A stretch of 46,821 bases of DNA from Clostridiales bacterium. Its GTDB lineage: Bacteria > Bacillota > Clostridia > Christensenellales > Aristaeellaceae. The notes under the pieces were generated by a model, which saw nothing but the letters and a program-made list of their open reading frames with translations, was not told the origin of the DNA and did not search any database. Each line of letters begins with the position of its first letter. Within the stretch, counting starts at the first letter, position 1. The stretch covers positions 1 through 46,821 of the forward strand of contig SVGR01000005.1 of NCBI GenBank assembly GCA_015056265.1, in the 5' to 3' direction. Shown in pieces: positions 18,719 through 26,895 of this stretch. A program made the translations under genes and the position numbers.

Positions 18719-19540
18719 TCATTCCTTGGTTTTTTTGTAGTAGGAGGCAATGATTCTTTCAAACAGCCAGGTGGGCAGCAGATCATGCAGGATCACTGCC
18801 AGATGCTGATCGAATTTGGCGATGCGCATTGTGCCCGGCAGGCGCTTTTTACGCAGCGCCTTTGCAATCTTTTCCCCCAGCTTATCAGGATTGCAGCCAT
18901 GCCCCTCATCCCAGGCGATGACCTGGCAGGCCTTTTCATAAGCGGTCCAATAGGGGGAATGGGCATCCATGGCCATAGAGTGACGGCGATAGCTTTGTCC
19001 ACCGCTTCTGTGATCCCCCGGGCGCACCACCATTACCTCAATGCCGAAGGGACGGCATTCCAGCCGCAGGCATTCCGAATAGCCTTCGATAGCGTGCTTG
19101 CTGGCCGCATAGGCCCCCTGGAAGGGGATGCCCATCAGGCCGTTGATGGAGGAAAAATTGACGATGCGCCCTTTGCCCTTTTCCCGCATCAGGGGCAGGG
19201 CCCGGGATATCATGCGCACCTGGCCCAGAAAATTGGTTTCCATGATCTGGCGCACCTCATCCGGCGCATAGCTTTCGCAAGCACCCAGATTCAGCATGCC
19301 GGCACAGTTTATCAGAATATCCGGCGCGCCCAGGGCGGACGTCGCCGCAGATACAAAAGCGTCGATGCTTTCATCCTGTGTTACATCCAGCGGCAGGCAC
19401 AGGCATCCTGCCACGTGGTTCTTTGCATCTCCAAAGGATCGGGCACCCGCCGCCACCTGGAATCCGTTGCGGATCAGTGCCATGGCGGTGTGCAGCCCCA
19501 GCCCGCTGGAGGCGCCGGTGATCCATACTGTTTTTGCCAT
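18719..19540 (-). CDS. SDR family oxidoreductase, possibly a 3-ketosphinganine reductase-like enzyme
   Basis: TGASSGLG, YAASK motifs; C-terminal hydrophobic/basic tail (LLPTWLFERIIASYYKKTKE); ATGA overlap with the downstream fusion gene. Confidence 0.88.
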   Translation of the reverse strand: MAKTVWITGASSGLGLHTAMALIRNGFQVAAGARSFGDAKNHVAGCLCLPLDVTQDESIDAFVSAATSALGAPDILINCAGMLNLGACESYAPDEVRQIMETNFLGQVRMISRALPLMREKGKGRIVNFSSINGLMGIPFQGAYAASKHAIEGYSECLRLECRPFGIEVMVVRPGDHRSGGQSYRRHSMAMDAHSPYWTAYEKACQVIAWDEGHGCNPDKLGEKIAKALRKKRLPGTMRIAKFDQHLAVILHDLLPTWLFERIIASYYKKTKE

Positions 19541-19570
19541 TCATTCCCCCTCCTGACAGAAAATCATATA

Positions 19571-19600
19571 CATTATAGCGCAAAATGTGCTATAATGCAA
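19571..19600 (-). promoter_or_regulatory. promoter of the SDR-fusion operon overlapping a palindrome
   Basis: Minus strand TTGCAT (19595-19600), 17 nt, TATAAT (19572-19577); CATTATAGC-N9-GCTATAATG inverted repeat at 19571-19597. Confidence 0.7.
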
Positions 19601-19672
19601 ATGTTGATGGAAATCTAACCAGAAAAAGCTGTTAAAATGTGGTTTGTGTGCTAAAAAAGGGGGATTTTTTTC

Positions 19673-20842
19673 ATGGCAGACGTTATTTTATTGCCCGGAA
19701 AAGAAAAAAGGGTGTATTCGGGCCATCCCTGGGTATTCCGCAGCGATATCGCCCGGACCAAGGGGAATCCCGTCCCGGGGGATACCGTGCGCATCACCGC
19801 TTCCAATGGGAAATTCCTTGCCATGGCGGTATATAATCCTACCTCCCAGATTGCACTGAGAATCGTCAGCCGGAAGGATGAGACGATTGACGATGATTTT
19901 ATCCGCAGGAAGGTGAAGGCAGCGGTGGATTACCGCAGGCTGTTTGCCGATCTCAAATCCTGTCGGCTGATTTTTGCGGAAAGCGATGGGCTGCCCGCCG
20001 TGATTGTGGATTCCTTCGGGGATGTGCTTTCCCTCCAGTGCCTGTGCCTGGGCATGGAAAAATACAAGGATGCCATCTGCGACGCCCTGATGGAGGAATT
20101 GCATCCCCGAGGCATCTATGAGCGGGGGGATGTGCCGGTACGGGAGCTGGAAGGGCTGCCCCAGGTGACAGGCGTACTCCGGGGCGAAGTGCCCGACCGG
20201 GTGCAGATGGTGGAAAACGGCGTCAAATTCTGGGTGGATGTGAAGCAGGGGCAAAAGACCGGCTTCTTCCTGGATCAGAAGGAAAACCGCGCCGCCATCG
20301 CGCCCTTCGTGAAAGGCAAGACTGTGCTGGATTGCTTTACCCATACCGGTTCCTTTGCCCTCCATGCGGCCCGGTACGGCGCCGCCCATGTAACCGGCGT
20401 GGATATTTCCGAATTTGCCTGCGACTGCGCCCGGGAAAATGCGGCCCTCAACGGCTTTGACAACGTGGATTTCGTTGCCGCCAACGCTTTTGATTTCCTG
20501 AAGGAGCAATCCGCCAAGGGCGAACAATACGATGTGGTGATCCTGGATCCCCCTGCCTTCACCAAATCCCGCTCCGCTGTGGAGGCCGCCGCCCGGGGAT
20601 ACAAGGAAATCAACCTCAGGGGCATGAAGCTGGTGAAAAACGGCGGGTATCTGATCACCTGCTCCTGCAGTCAGCATATGCTGCCGGGACAATTCAAGGA
20701 CGTGGTATTGGACGCCGCCAGGGACGCCCGGGTGCAGCTGTTCCAGGTGGAATACCGCACTCAGGGAAAGGATCACCCCATCCTGCCTGCTGCCATCGAA
20801 ACCCAATATCTCAAATGCGGTATTTATCGGGTAGACAAGTAA
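19673..20842 (+). CDS. class I SAM-dependent rRNA methyltransferase, RlmI-like with PUA domain
   Basis: GKEKRVYSGHPWVFRSDI (PUA), VLDCFTHTGSFALHAA, VILDPPAFTKSRSAVEAA. Confidence 0.93.
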   Translation: MADVILLPGKEKRVYSGHPWVFRSDIARTKGNPVPGDTVRITASNGKFLAMAVYNPTSQIALRIVSRKDETIDDDFIRRKVKAAVDYRRLFADLKSCRLIFAESDGLPAVIVDSFGDVLSLQCLCLGMEKYKDAICDALMEELHPRGIYERGDVPVRELEGLPQVTGVLRGEVPDRVQMVENGVKFWVDVKQGQKTGFFLDQKENRAAIAPFVKGKTVLDCFTHTGSFALHAARYGAAHVTGVDISEFACDCARENAALNGFDNVDFVAANAFDFLKEQSAKGEQYDVVILDPPAFTKSRSAVEAAARGYKEINLRGMKLVKNGGYLITCSCSQHMLPGQFKDVVLDAARDARVQLFQVEYRTQGKDHPILPAAIETQYLKCGIYRVDK

Positions 20843-20855
20843 GAGGAGGGAAAAA

Positions 20856-21704
20856 ATGCCTTATCGTTTTATGCGCTTCCCCGGGGGAAAGGCCAAGGCA
20901 GTCACCTTCAGCTATGATGACGGCGCTCCCTCCGATGCAAAAATGATGGAAATCTTCAATCACTATGGCATGAAATGCACCCTGAATCTCAACGGGGAAA
21001 GGCTGCGGCGGGAAGAAGGACTGAAAATCGCTCAGGTACAGGAATATCTTTCCCAGGGGCATGAGGTGGCCGTACATGGGGCAGAGCATCTGGCCCTGGG
21101 GCTGCTTTCGCCCCTGGACGGCATTCGGGAGGCGCTCCGGGGCCGGGAAATGCTGGAGCAGACGCTGGATCGGATCATCCGGGGTATGGCCTATGCGGAC
21201 AGCGGCCTGAGGAAGATGGCGCAGGGAACGGATTATGAATCCATCCGGAAGTATCTTGTGCAATTGGGCATCACCTATGCCCGTACCTTGGGTGGGGATA
21301 ACAACGATTTTGAAATGCCCTCGGATTGGTATGCCTGGATGCCCAGCGCTCACCACGACAATCCGAATCTGCCGGCGGATATTCAGGCATTCCTTGCCAT
21401 CGATCCCAATGAGGGATACCGCGCCCGCCGCTATCCCCGTTTACTTTACATCTGGGGCCATTCCTTTGAATTTGACCGGAATCAGAACTGGGACAGGCTG
21501 GATGAAATCTGCGCGCCCCTAGCCGGGAAAGAGGATATCTGGTACGCCACTAACGGAGAAATCCGGGAATATGCCGCAGGCTATGAAGCCCTTATCCGCA
21601 GCGCTGACGGCCGGAAGGTGTATAACCCCAATCTGTTCCCGATATGGTTTGTATGTGATGAAAACCAGTATTGCGTGCAGAGCGGCGAAATGCTGCGCCT
21701 TTGA
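20856..21704 (+). CDS. polysaccharide deacetylase family protein
   Basis: AVTFSYDDGAPSDAKMMEIFNHYGMKCTLNLNG, HEVAVHGAEH. Confidence 0.85.
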   Translation: MPYRFMRFPGGKAKAVTFSYDDGAPSDAKMMEIFNHYGMKCTLNLNGERLRREEGLKIAQVQEYLSQGHEVAVHGAEHLALGLLSPLDGIREALRGREMLEQTLDRIIRGMAYADSGLRKMAQGTDYESIRKYLVQLGITYARTLGGDNNDFEMPSDWYAWMPSAHHDNPNLPADIQAFLAIDPNEGYRARRYPRLLYIWGHSFEFDRNQNWDRLDEICAPLAGKEDIWYATNGEIREYAAGYEALIRSADGRKVYNPNLFPIWFVCDENQYCVQSGEMLRL

Positions 21705-21725
21705 TCTGCGCAAGGGGGAATTGCA

Positions 21726-22493
21726 TTGGTTGGAGAAGAAAACCGATTGCGTCAGGGCTTGGGAGACGCCTTTCAGGGCCTGCCCTTTACCCTGCTTTCC
21801 AGCACCGATTCCACCAATCTGCGCTTGAAGGAAGGGGCACGGGAGGGCCGCTTTGCCCCGCCCTATCTGCTCATTGCAGACGCCCAGACCAGGGGCCGGG
21901 GCAGGCTGGGCCGCAGCTTTCTTTCCCCTCCGGGAACGGGCCTGTATATGAGTCTTTTGCTTCGCCCCGCCCCTCCCTGGAATCCGGGACAGATTACCAT
22001 CCTGGCGGCGGTGGCGGCATGCCGGGCCATCGAGGAGGAAACGGGACTGCACCCCGCCATCAAATGGGTGAACGATCTGTTCCTGCGGGGAAAAAAGATC
22101 TGCGGCATCCTGGCGGAAGCTATGGGGGATCAGGTGATCGTGGGAATCGGGATCAATCTGCAAACGCCGCCCGGAGGATTTCCCGACGATCTTGCCATTG
22201 CCGGGGCCTTGGATTGCGGGGCGGACCGGCTGCGGCTCGCCGGGCGCATTGCCGCCCATCTGCTGCGGGGGATGGAGCGATTGAACGATCCCGCCATTGT
22301 GGATGCGTACCGAAGGCGCATGCCCCTGATTGGCCGGGACATCACCTATACCCGGGATGGGCAGCAAAAAAACGCCCGGGTGACGGGCGTTTCTGAGGAC
22401 GGAGGATTGATCATCCGGGATGCGACGGGAGAAAAAATCCTGCGCACCGGGGAAGTGACCCTGGGCAGTCATTCCTTCCTGGGAATGGAATAA
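21726..22493 (+). CDS. birA: biotin--[acetyl-CoA-carboxylase] ligase (catalytic domain, no N-terminal HTH; TTG start)
   Basis: STDSTNLRLKEGA, ADAQTRGRGRLGRSFLSPPGTGLYMS, KWVNDLFLRGKKICGIL. Confidence 0.9.
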   Translation: MVGEENRLRQGLGDAFQGLPFTLLSSTDSTNLRLKEGAREGRFAPPYLLIADAQTRGRGRLGRSFLSPPGTGLYMSLLLRPAPPWNPGQITILAAVAACRAIEEETGLHPAIKWVNDLFLRGKKICGILAEAMGDQVIVGIGINLQTPPGGFPDDLAIAGALDCGADRLRLAGRIAAHLLRGMERLNDPAIVDAYRRRMPLIGRDITYTRDGQQKNARVTGVSEDGGLIIRDATGEKILRTGEVTLGSHSFLGME

Positions 22494-23074
22494 AGGCAGC
22501 CGCAGTAATCCTGGCGGTAAAGATCGTATTCCTTACTCAGCTCCAGGGAGCGCAGATAGCCGTTCTTTTTCTTGAAATCGGCCATCAGATATTTCACCCC
22601 GTGCTTTTCCCCAGCGGCCCTGCCGATGCGGTTGAGGTTTTCCGCATTTTTGTGGGGGCTTACGGATAGCGTGGTGGTGAAGTATTCAAAGCCATGGGAT
22701 TTTGCTGCCCGGGCGGTTTCATCCAGCCGCAGGGCAAAGCAGGAAAGGCATCGTTCGCCCCCCTCCGGGGCGTCGGCCATCCGCTCCGCAAAGGCCTGAA
22801 ACGCCTCGTGATCGTAGGGACAGGGCAGCAGGGATGCCCCTGCCGGAAGCAGGGACAGCAGCCGGATCTGCTCGCTGAGCCGATGAGCGTATTCTTCCTC
22901 CGGCTCGATATTGGGGTTATAAAAATAAATGGTCAGATCAAAATGCGCCGCCAGCCGCTCAATCACGGCGCTGGAGCAGGGACCGCAGCAGCTGTGCAGC
23001 AAAAGCCGGGGCCGTCTGCCCTGCAGGGCTTTGATTTCTTCTTCCATTTCTCGCTGATAATTGCGTTTTTCCAT
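22469..23074 (-). CDS. queH: epoxyqueuosine reductase QueH
   Basis: LLLHSCCGPCSSAVIERL, YFYNPNIEPEEEY, ERCLSCFALRLDETA, YRQDYCGCLYS. Confidence 0.93.
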   Translation of the reverse strand: MEKRNYQREMEEEIKALQGRRPRLLLHSCCGPCSSAVIERLAAHFDLTIYFYNPNIEPEEEYAHRLSEQIRLLSLLPAGASLLPCPYDHEAFQAFAERMADAPEGGERCLSCFALRLDETARAAKSHGFEYFTTTLSVSPHKNAENLNRIGRAAGEKHGVKYLMADFKKKNGYLRSLELSKEYDLYRQDYCGCLYSIPRKE

Positions 23075-23104
23075 TTTTCTTCCTCCCGAAAGGAGTGTAT
23101 TTCC

Positions 23105-23917
23105 ATGAAGGATATGGTTATTCACAATTGGGATGAATTACAGTCGGCCATTTTCGATGGGGTATGGGATCCGGCCATTATGCGCTACCGGGATAATTGC
23201 GTCTATCGGGGTATGGCGGACAGCCGGTGGGGACTGATTCCCTCCCTGAATCGGGTGTGCGCCCACGATATGAGCCTGGAGCATCAGATGCTGCGGTCCT
23301 TCCGCAAATATGGGTATGCAGATCTGAAGCAGGTCACATCCTTCTGGCAGATGTTGGCCATGGCTCAGCAGTACGGATTGCCCACCCGCCTGCTGGACTG
23401 GACCTATTCCCCCCTGGTTGCCGCCCATTTTGCCACCGAGGATCAGGATGCCTATGACCGGGATGGAGTGATCTGGTGTGTGCATATCGATCGGATGAAC
23501 AAGCAGCTGCCTCCCTTTCTTGCGGGCATGCTGCAGAAAGAGCGGGGCAATATCTTCACCATGGAAATGCTGGACCGGGTCGGGGATGGATTCGACGCCC
23601 TGAGCGCTATTTCCTCCCAGCCCTACGCCCTCTTTTTTGAACCGGCCAGCGCCGTTAACCGTATTGCCAATCAATATGCCCTTTTTTCCCTCTGCTCCGA
23701 TCCCATCGTGCCCCTGGATTCTCTGCCGGGAACGGAAGGGTGCTTCCGCCGGATGATTATTCCCGCCTCTGTGAAGCTGGAAATCCGGGATAAGCTGGAT
23801 TACATCAATATTTCTGAGCGGATGATATATCCCGGGCTGGATGGCATCTGCAAATGGATTGCCCGCCGCTATGCGGCCCTGGGCCCCAAATATCATCGGG
23901 AACCGGAAGAAGAATAA
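23105..23917 (+). CDS. FRG-domain protein
   Basis: CVYRGMADSRWGLIPSLNR ... MAQQYGLPTRLLDWTYSPLVAAHFATED; RBS GAAAGGAG. Confidence 0.85.
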   Translation: MKDMVIHNWDELQSAIFDGVWDPAIMRYRDNCVYRGMADSRWGLIPSLNRVCAHDMSLEHQMLRSFRKYGYADLKQVTSFWQMLAMAQQYGLPTRLLDWTYSPLVAAHFATEDQDAYDRDGVIWCVHIDRMNKQLPPFLAGMLQKERGNIFTMEMLDRVGDGFDALSAISSQPYALFFEPASAVNRIANQYALFSLCSDPIVPLDSLPGTEGCFRRMIIPASVKLEIRDKLDYINISERMIYPGLDGICKWIARRYAALGPKYHREPEEE

Positions 23918-23951
23918 ACGATCAATCATTATTTGAGAAGGAGATAAGATT

Positions 23952-25265
23952 ATGCGTCAGGATGGACGAAATGCCAATGAACTGAGACCGTGCGAAATGC
24001 AGGTGGGCTTTGTGGGCACTGCCGATGGCAGCTGCCTGATCCGCTGCGGGGGAACAAGGGTGATCTGCACCGCATCCGTGGATGAAAGCGTGCCCCCCTT
24101 CCTCAAGGGCAAGGGCCAGGGCTGGGTGACGGCGGAATATGCCATGCTGCCCGCCTCCACCGGCCGCCGCAAGGCCCGGGATGGAGTAAAGAAGGATGGC
24201 CGCAGTGTGGAAATCAGCCGGTTGATTGGCCGGGCGCTGCGCCAGGCGGTGGACCGCCGGTTCCTTGGGGAGCGCACCATCACCATTGACTGCGACGTGC
24301 TGGAGGCCGATGGCGGCACCCGCACCGCCTCCATTACCGGCGGGTTTGTGGCCCTGTGCTGCGCAGTGGATAAGCTGATCAAGGCCGGAAAACTGAAGGA
24401 ATCCCCCATCGTGCATCAGATTGCCGCCGTCAGCGCCGGCATTGTAGAGGATGTGCCCTCCCTGGATTTGTGCTATGTGGAGGACAGCGCCGCCCAGACG
24501 GATATGAATTTTGTGATGGATGAAACCGGCGCTTTCATTGAACTGCAGGGTACCGGCGAAGGCCGCGCCTTTACCCGTCAGGAGCTGATGGAGATCCTGG
24601 CCCTGGGGGAAAAGGGAATCAAGGAACTGCATCAGCTGCAGCGGGAGGCTTTGGGAGATAAGGCCCAGGTCATCTCTCCCCGGCGTACCCTGGTCATCGC
24701 CAGCAACAATGCCCACAAGATTCGGGAAATTTCCGAAATGCTGGATGAGGGGCTGAACGTCATTTCCATGCGGGAAGCGGGTTTTAACGGGGAAATTGAC
24801 GAAAACGGCGATACCTTTGAAGAAAATGCCAGGATCAAGGCCCTGGCCGTGGCCAAGGCTACCGGCTACTGTGCCCTGGCGGACGACAGCGGCTTGGCGG
24901 TGGACGCCCTGAACGGCGCGCCGGGGGTGCATTCCGCCCGCTATGCCGGTGTGCACGGCAATGACGCCGCCAATAATGCCCTTCTGATGGAGAATATGCG
25001 GGATGTGCCCCAGGAGGAGCGAACCGCCCAGTTTGTTTGTGCCATGGCCCTGTGCCTGCCCAATGGGGAATGCACTGTGGTGCGGGGAGAATGCCCCGGC
25101 CTGATTACTTACGAGCCCCGGGGAGAGGGCGGTTTTGGCTACGATCCCTATTTTGAATATGCCAGCGGGCAGACCTTCTCTGAAATGACGGAGGAGGAAA
25201 AGAATCAGGTAAGCCACCGTGCCCGGGCGCTGCAATTGATGCTGCCTCATCTGGAGGAAATGTGA
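23952..25265 (+). CDS. rph-rdgB: bifunctional RNase PH / XTP-dITP diphosphatase (Rph-RdgB fusion)
   Basis: MRQDGRNANELRP...GLIGRALRQ-type RNase PH; VIASNNAHKIREISEML...ALADDSGLAVDALNGAPGVHSARYAG. Confidence 0.95.
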   Translation: MRQDGRNANELRPCEMQVGFVGTADGSCLIRCGGTRVICTASVDESVPPFLKGKGQGWVTAEYAMLPASTGRRKARDGVKKDGRSVEISRLIGRALRQAVDRRFLGERTITIDCDVLEADGGTRTASITGGFVALCCAVDKLIKAGKLKESPIVHQIAAVSAGIVEDVPSLDLCYVEDSAAQTDMNFVMDETGAFIELQGTGEGRAFTRQELMEILALGEKGIKELHQLQREALGDKAQVISPRRTLVIASNNAHKIREISEMLDEGLNVISMREAGFNGEIDENGDTFEENARIKALAVAKATGYCALADDSGLAVDALNGAPGVHSARYAGVHGNDAANNALLMENMRDVPQEERTAQFVCAMALCLPNGECTVVRGECPGLITYEPRGEGGFGYDPYFEYASGQTFSEMTEEEKNQVSHRARALQLMLPHLEEM

Positions 25266-25726
25266 TGCGGCTGCTGGTGATCAGCGATTCCCACGGCTAT
25301 ACCGGGAAACTTGGCAATATCCTGATGCGGGCAGAGGCGGAGGGACCGCTGGACGGGGTGATCCACCTGGGGGACGGATATCATGATCTGAAGGATTACG
25401 CCGCCCATCTGCCGCCCATTTATCAAGTGGCGGGCAATTGCGATTATTTCCACAGCGATACCCTGGGCGTGTATGATTTTTCCGGGGCGCGGCTGGTGAT
25501 CACCCACGGGCATTTGCAGCATGTGAAAACGGATACGGAAAAGCTGTATGCCTTGGCCTTGCAGCAGGGGGCACAGGCGGCCCTCTATGGCCATACCCAC
25601 CGCCAGAAGATGGAGGACCGCAACGGTATTCTGCTGCTCAATCCCGGCGCGGCCATGGAGGGCAGATTTGCCATCCTCACCGTAAATCGGCTGGGCGCTG
25701 TAACGGGAAAGCTGTTCGGGGAATAA
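25265..25726 (+). CDS. YfcE/MJ0936-family metallophosphodiesterase
   Basis: LLVISDSHGYTGKL, GNCDY, THGH, YGHTHRQ, LNPGA motifs. Confidence 0.9.
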   Translation: MRLLVISDSHGYTGKLGNILMRAEAEGPLDGVIHLGDGYHDLKDYAAHLPPIYQVAGNCDYFHSDTLGVYDFSGARLVITHGHLQHVKTDTEKLYALALQQGAQAALYGHTHRQKMEDRNGILLLNPGAAMEGRFAILTVNRLGAVTGKLFGE

Positions 25727-25771
25727 AGGGGTGCAAACAGCCCGCCGGTAAGAAAGCGACAGAGTAATGCC

Positions 25772-25820
25772 AAGAAGGCTTTCCGAAAAATATCCGGAGA
25801 GACTTCAGACTGCTGGCAAA
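25772..25820 (-). repeat. REP-like hairpin, inverted partner of 26826-26880
   Basis: Minus strand TTTGCCAGCAGTCTGAAGTCTCTCCGGATATTTTTCGGAAAGCCTTCTTG. Confidence 0.6.
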
Positions 25821-25889
25821 CCCAGCAAACGCAAAAACGGCTGCCTAGGGCAGGAGGGCCCTGAAGGAACCATTTATCCAACAACGAAC

Positions 25890-25926
25890 AAACGAGCATC
25901 CGTTGAAAAACACGGATGCTCGTTTG
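25890..25926. terminator. terminator-like hairpin
   Basis: AAACGAGCATCCGT ... ACGGATGCTCGTTT. Confidence 0.75.
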
Positions 25927-26037
25927 CTTATGTGACCCAACAAACGCAATGCACTGGTTCAGCGCGTATAATTGCACCCTTCCTCAATGAGGGGGAAGCG
26001 TTATTTTCCCAGCCCGACAAATTGGAATTTGTCGTTT

Positions 26038-26559
26038 TCAATCAATATTGATTTCGTACTTATCTTCAATGAGTATATAATTCACACTATGCTTTTGTGC
26101 GAGGGCTAATATTTCTGAATTATCTGTCAACACACTCTCCATTGTGCACCATTCATCATCTAAACGTTTTTCAATGACATTTGCATATTTTTTTATGTCG
26201 GCAAAGTGGTTTCTGATATACTCCTCACTCATTACAAGACAGTAATATTTGATGTTTTCAAGATATTCGGAGTCGAAGTCCTTCTGCCAATCGAACGGAA
26301 TATAGCAACCCTCAACAATAAGGTTCTGCTTGTTCTCAATGGCTGTTTTAATCATTTCGCAGACAATTGGCCATAAATATGCAGTCAAATCCTTATCATC
26401 ACTCATAGGAGTAAGTTCTGCATTTCCGCTACGAATTAAACCCATTTTCAGATGGTCTATTGACAGGTATGGATATTTATATTTTTCAAGCAGTTGCTGG
26501 GCAAGTGCAGTCTTTCCTGTGTGTGATGCACCTGTAATCAGAATAATCATTGCCATCAT
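26038..26559 (-). CDS. P-loop small-molecule kinase / AAA-type ATPase
   Basis: ILITGASHTGKTALAQQLLEKYKYPYLSIDHLKMGL (Walker A); AT-rich relative to surroundings. Confidence 0.75.
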   Translation of the reverse strand: MMAMIILITGASHTGKTALAQQLLEKYKYPYLSIDHLKMGLIRSGNAELTPMSDDKDLTAYLWPIVCEMIKTAIENKQNLIVEGCYIPFDWQKDFDSEYLENIKYYCLVMSEEYIRNHFADIKKYANVIEKRLDDEWCTMESVLTDNSEILALAQKHSVNYILIEDKYEINID

Positions 26560-26825
26560 CCCTACAAATTCAAGTTTGTCATTTTCATTCTATCACAACC
26601 ATACAAGAAACCGCAACCCTTGACCACCTTGCGGTTTCGTTTCTTGCGTGATGTAAAGAGAAGGATAACGCGATCCTTTACACCATCTCTTCTGAGCGGC
26701 CGTTTTTTGCTTTTTGTGTTGGCATAAGCTGCAAAAAGCGATCACTTACCGCTATGTAAGCCCCCCTTTTTTGCAGTCTTGCCGCCTTGACTTGCAGGGC
26801 CTGGCGCGGTCTGGTAAATTGTCGA

Positions 26826-26880
26826 ATTTGTCAACAATTTAAAGGCTTTCCGGAGAATATCCGGAAAGCCTATTTTTTTG
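26826..26880 (+). repeat. REP-like hairpin, inverted partner of 25772-25820
   Basis: TTTGTCAACAATTTAAAGGCTTTCCGGAGAATATCCGGAAAGCCTATTTTTTTGC. Confidence 0.65.
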
Positions 26881-26895
26881 CTCTATTGTGTTTTA

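Noticed and set aside
23952-25265. Rph-RdgB fusion as a novel enzyme
   Set aside because: This fusion is already known in Firmicutes; treated as an ordinary feature.
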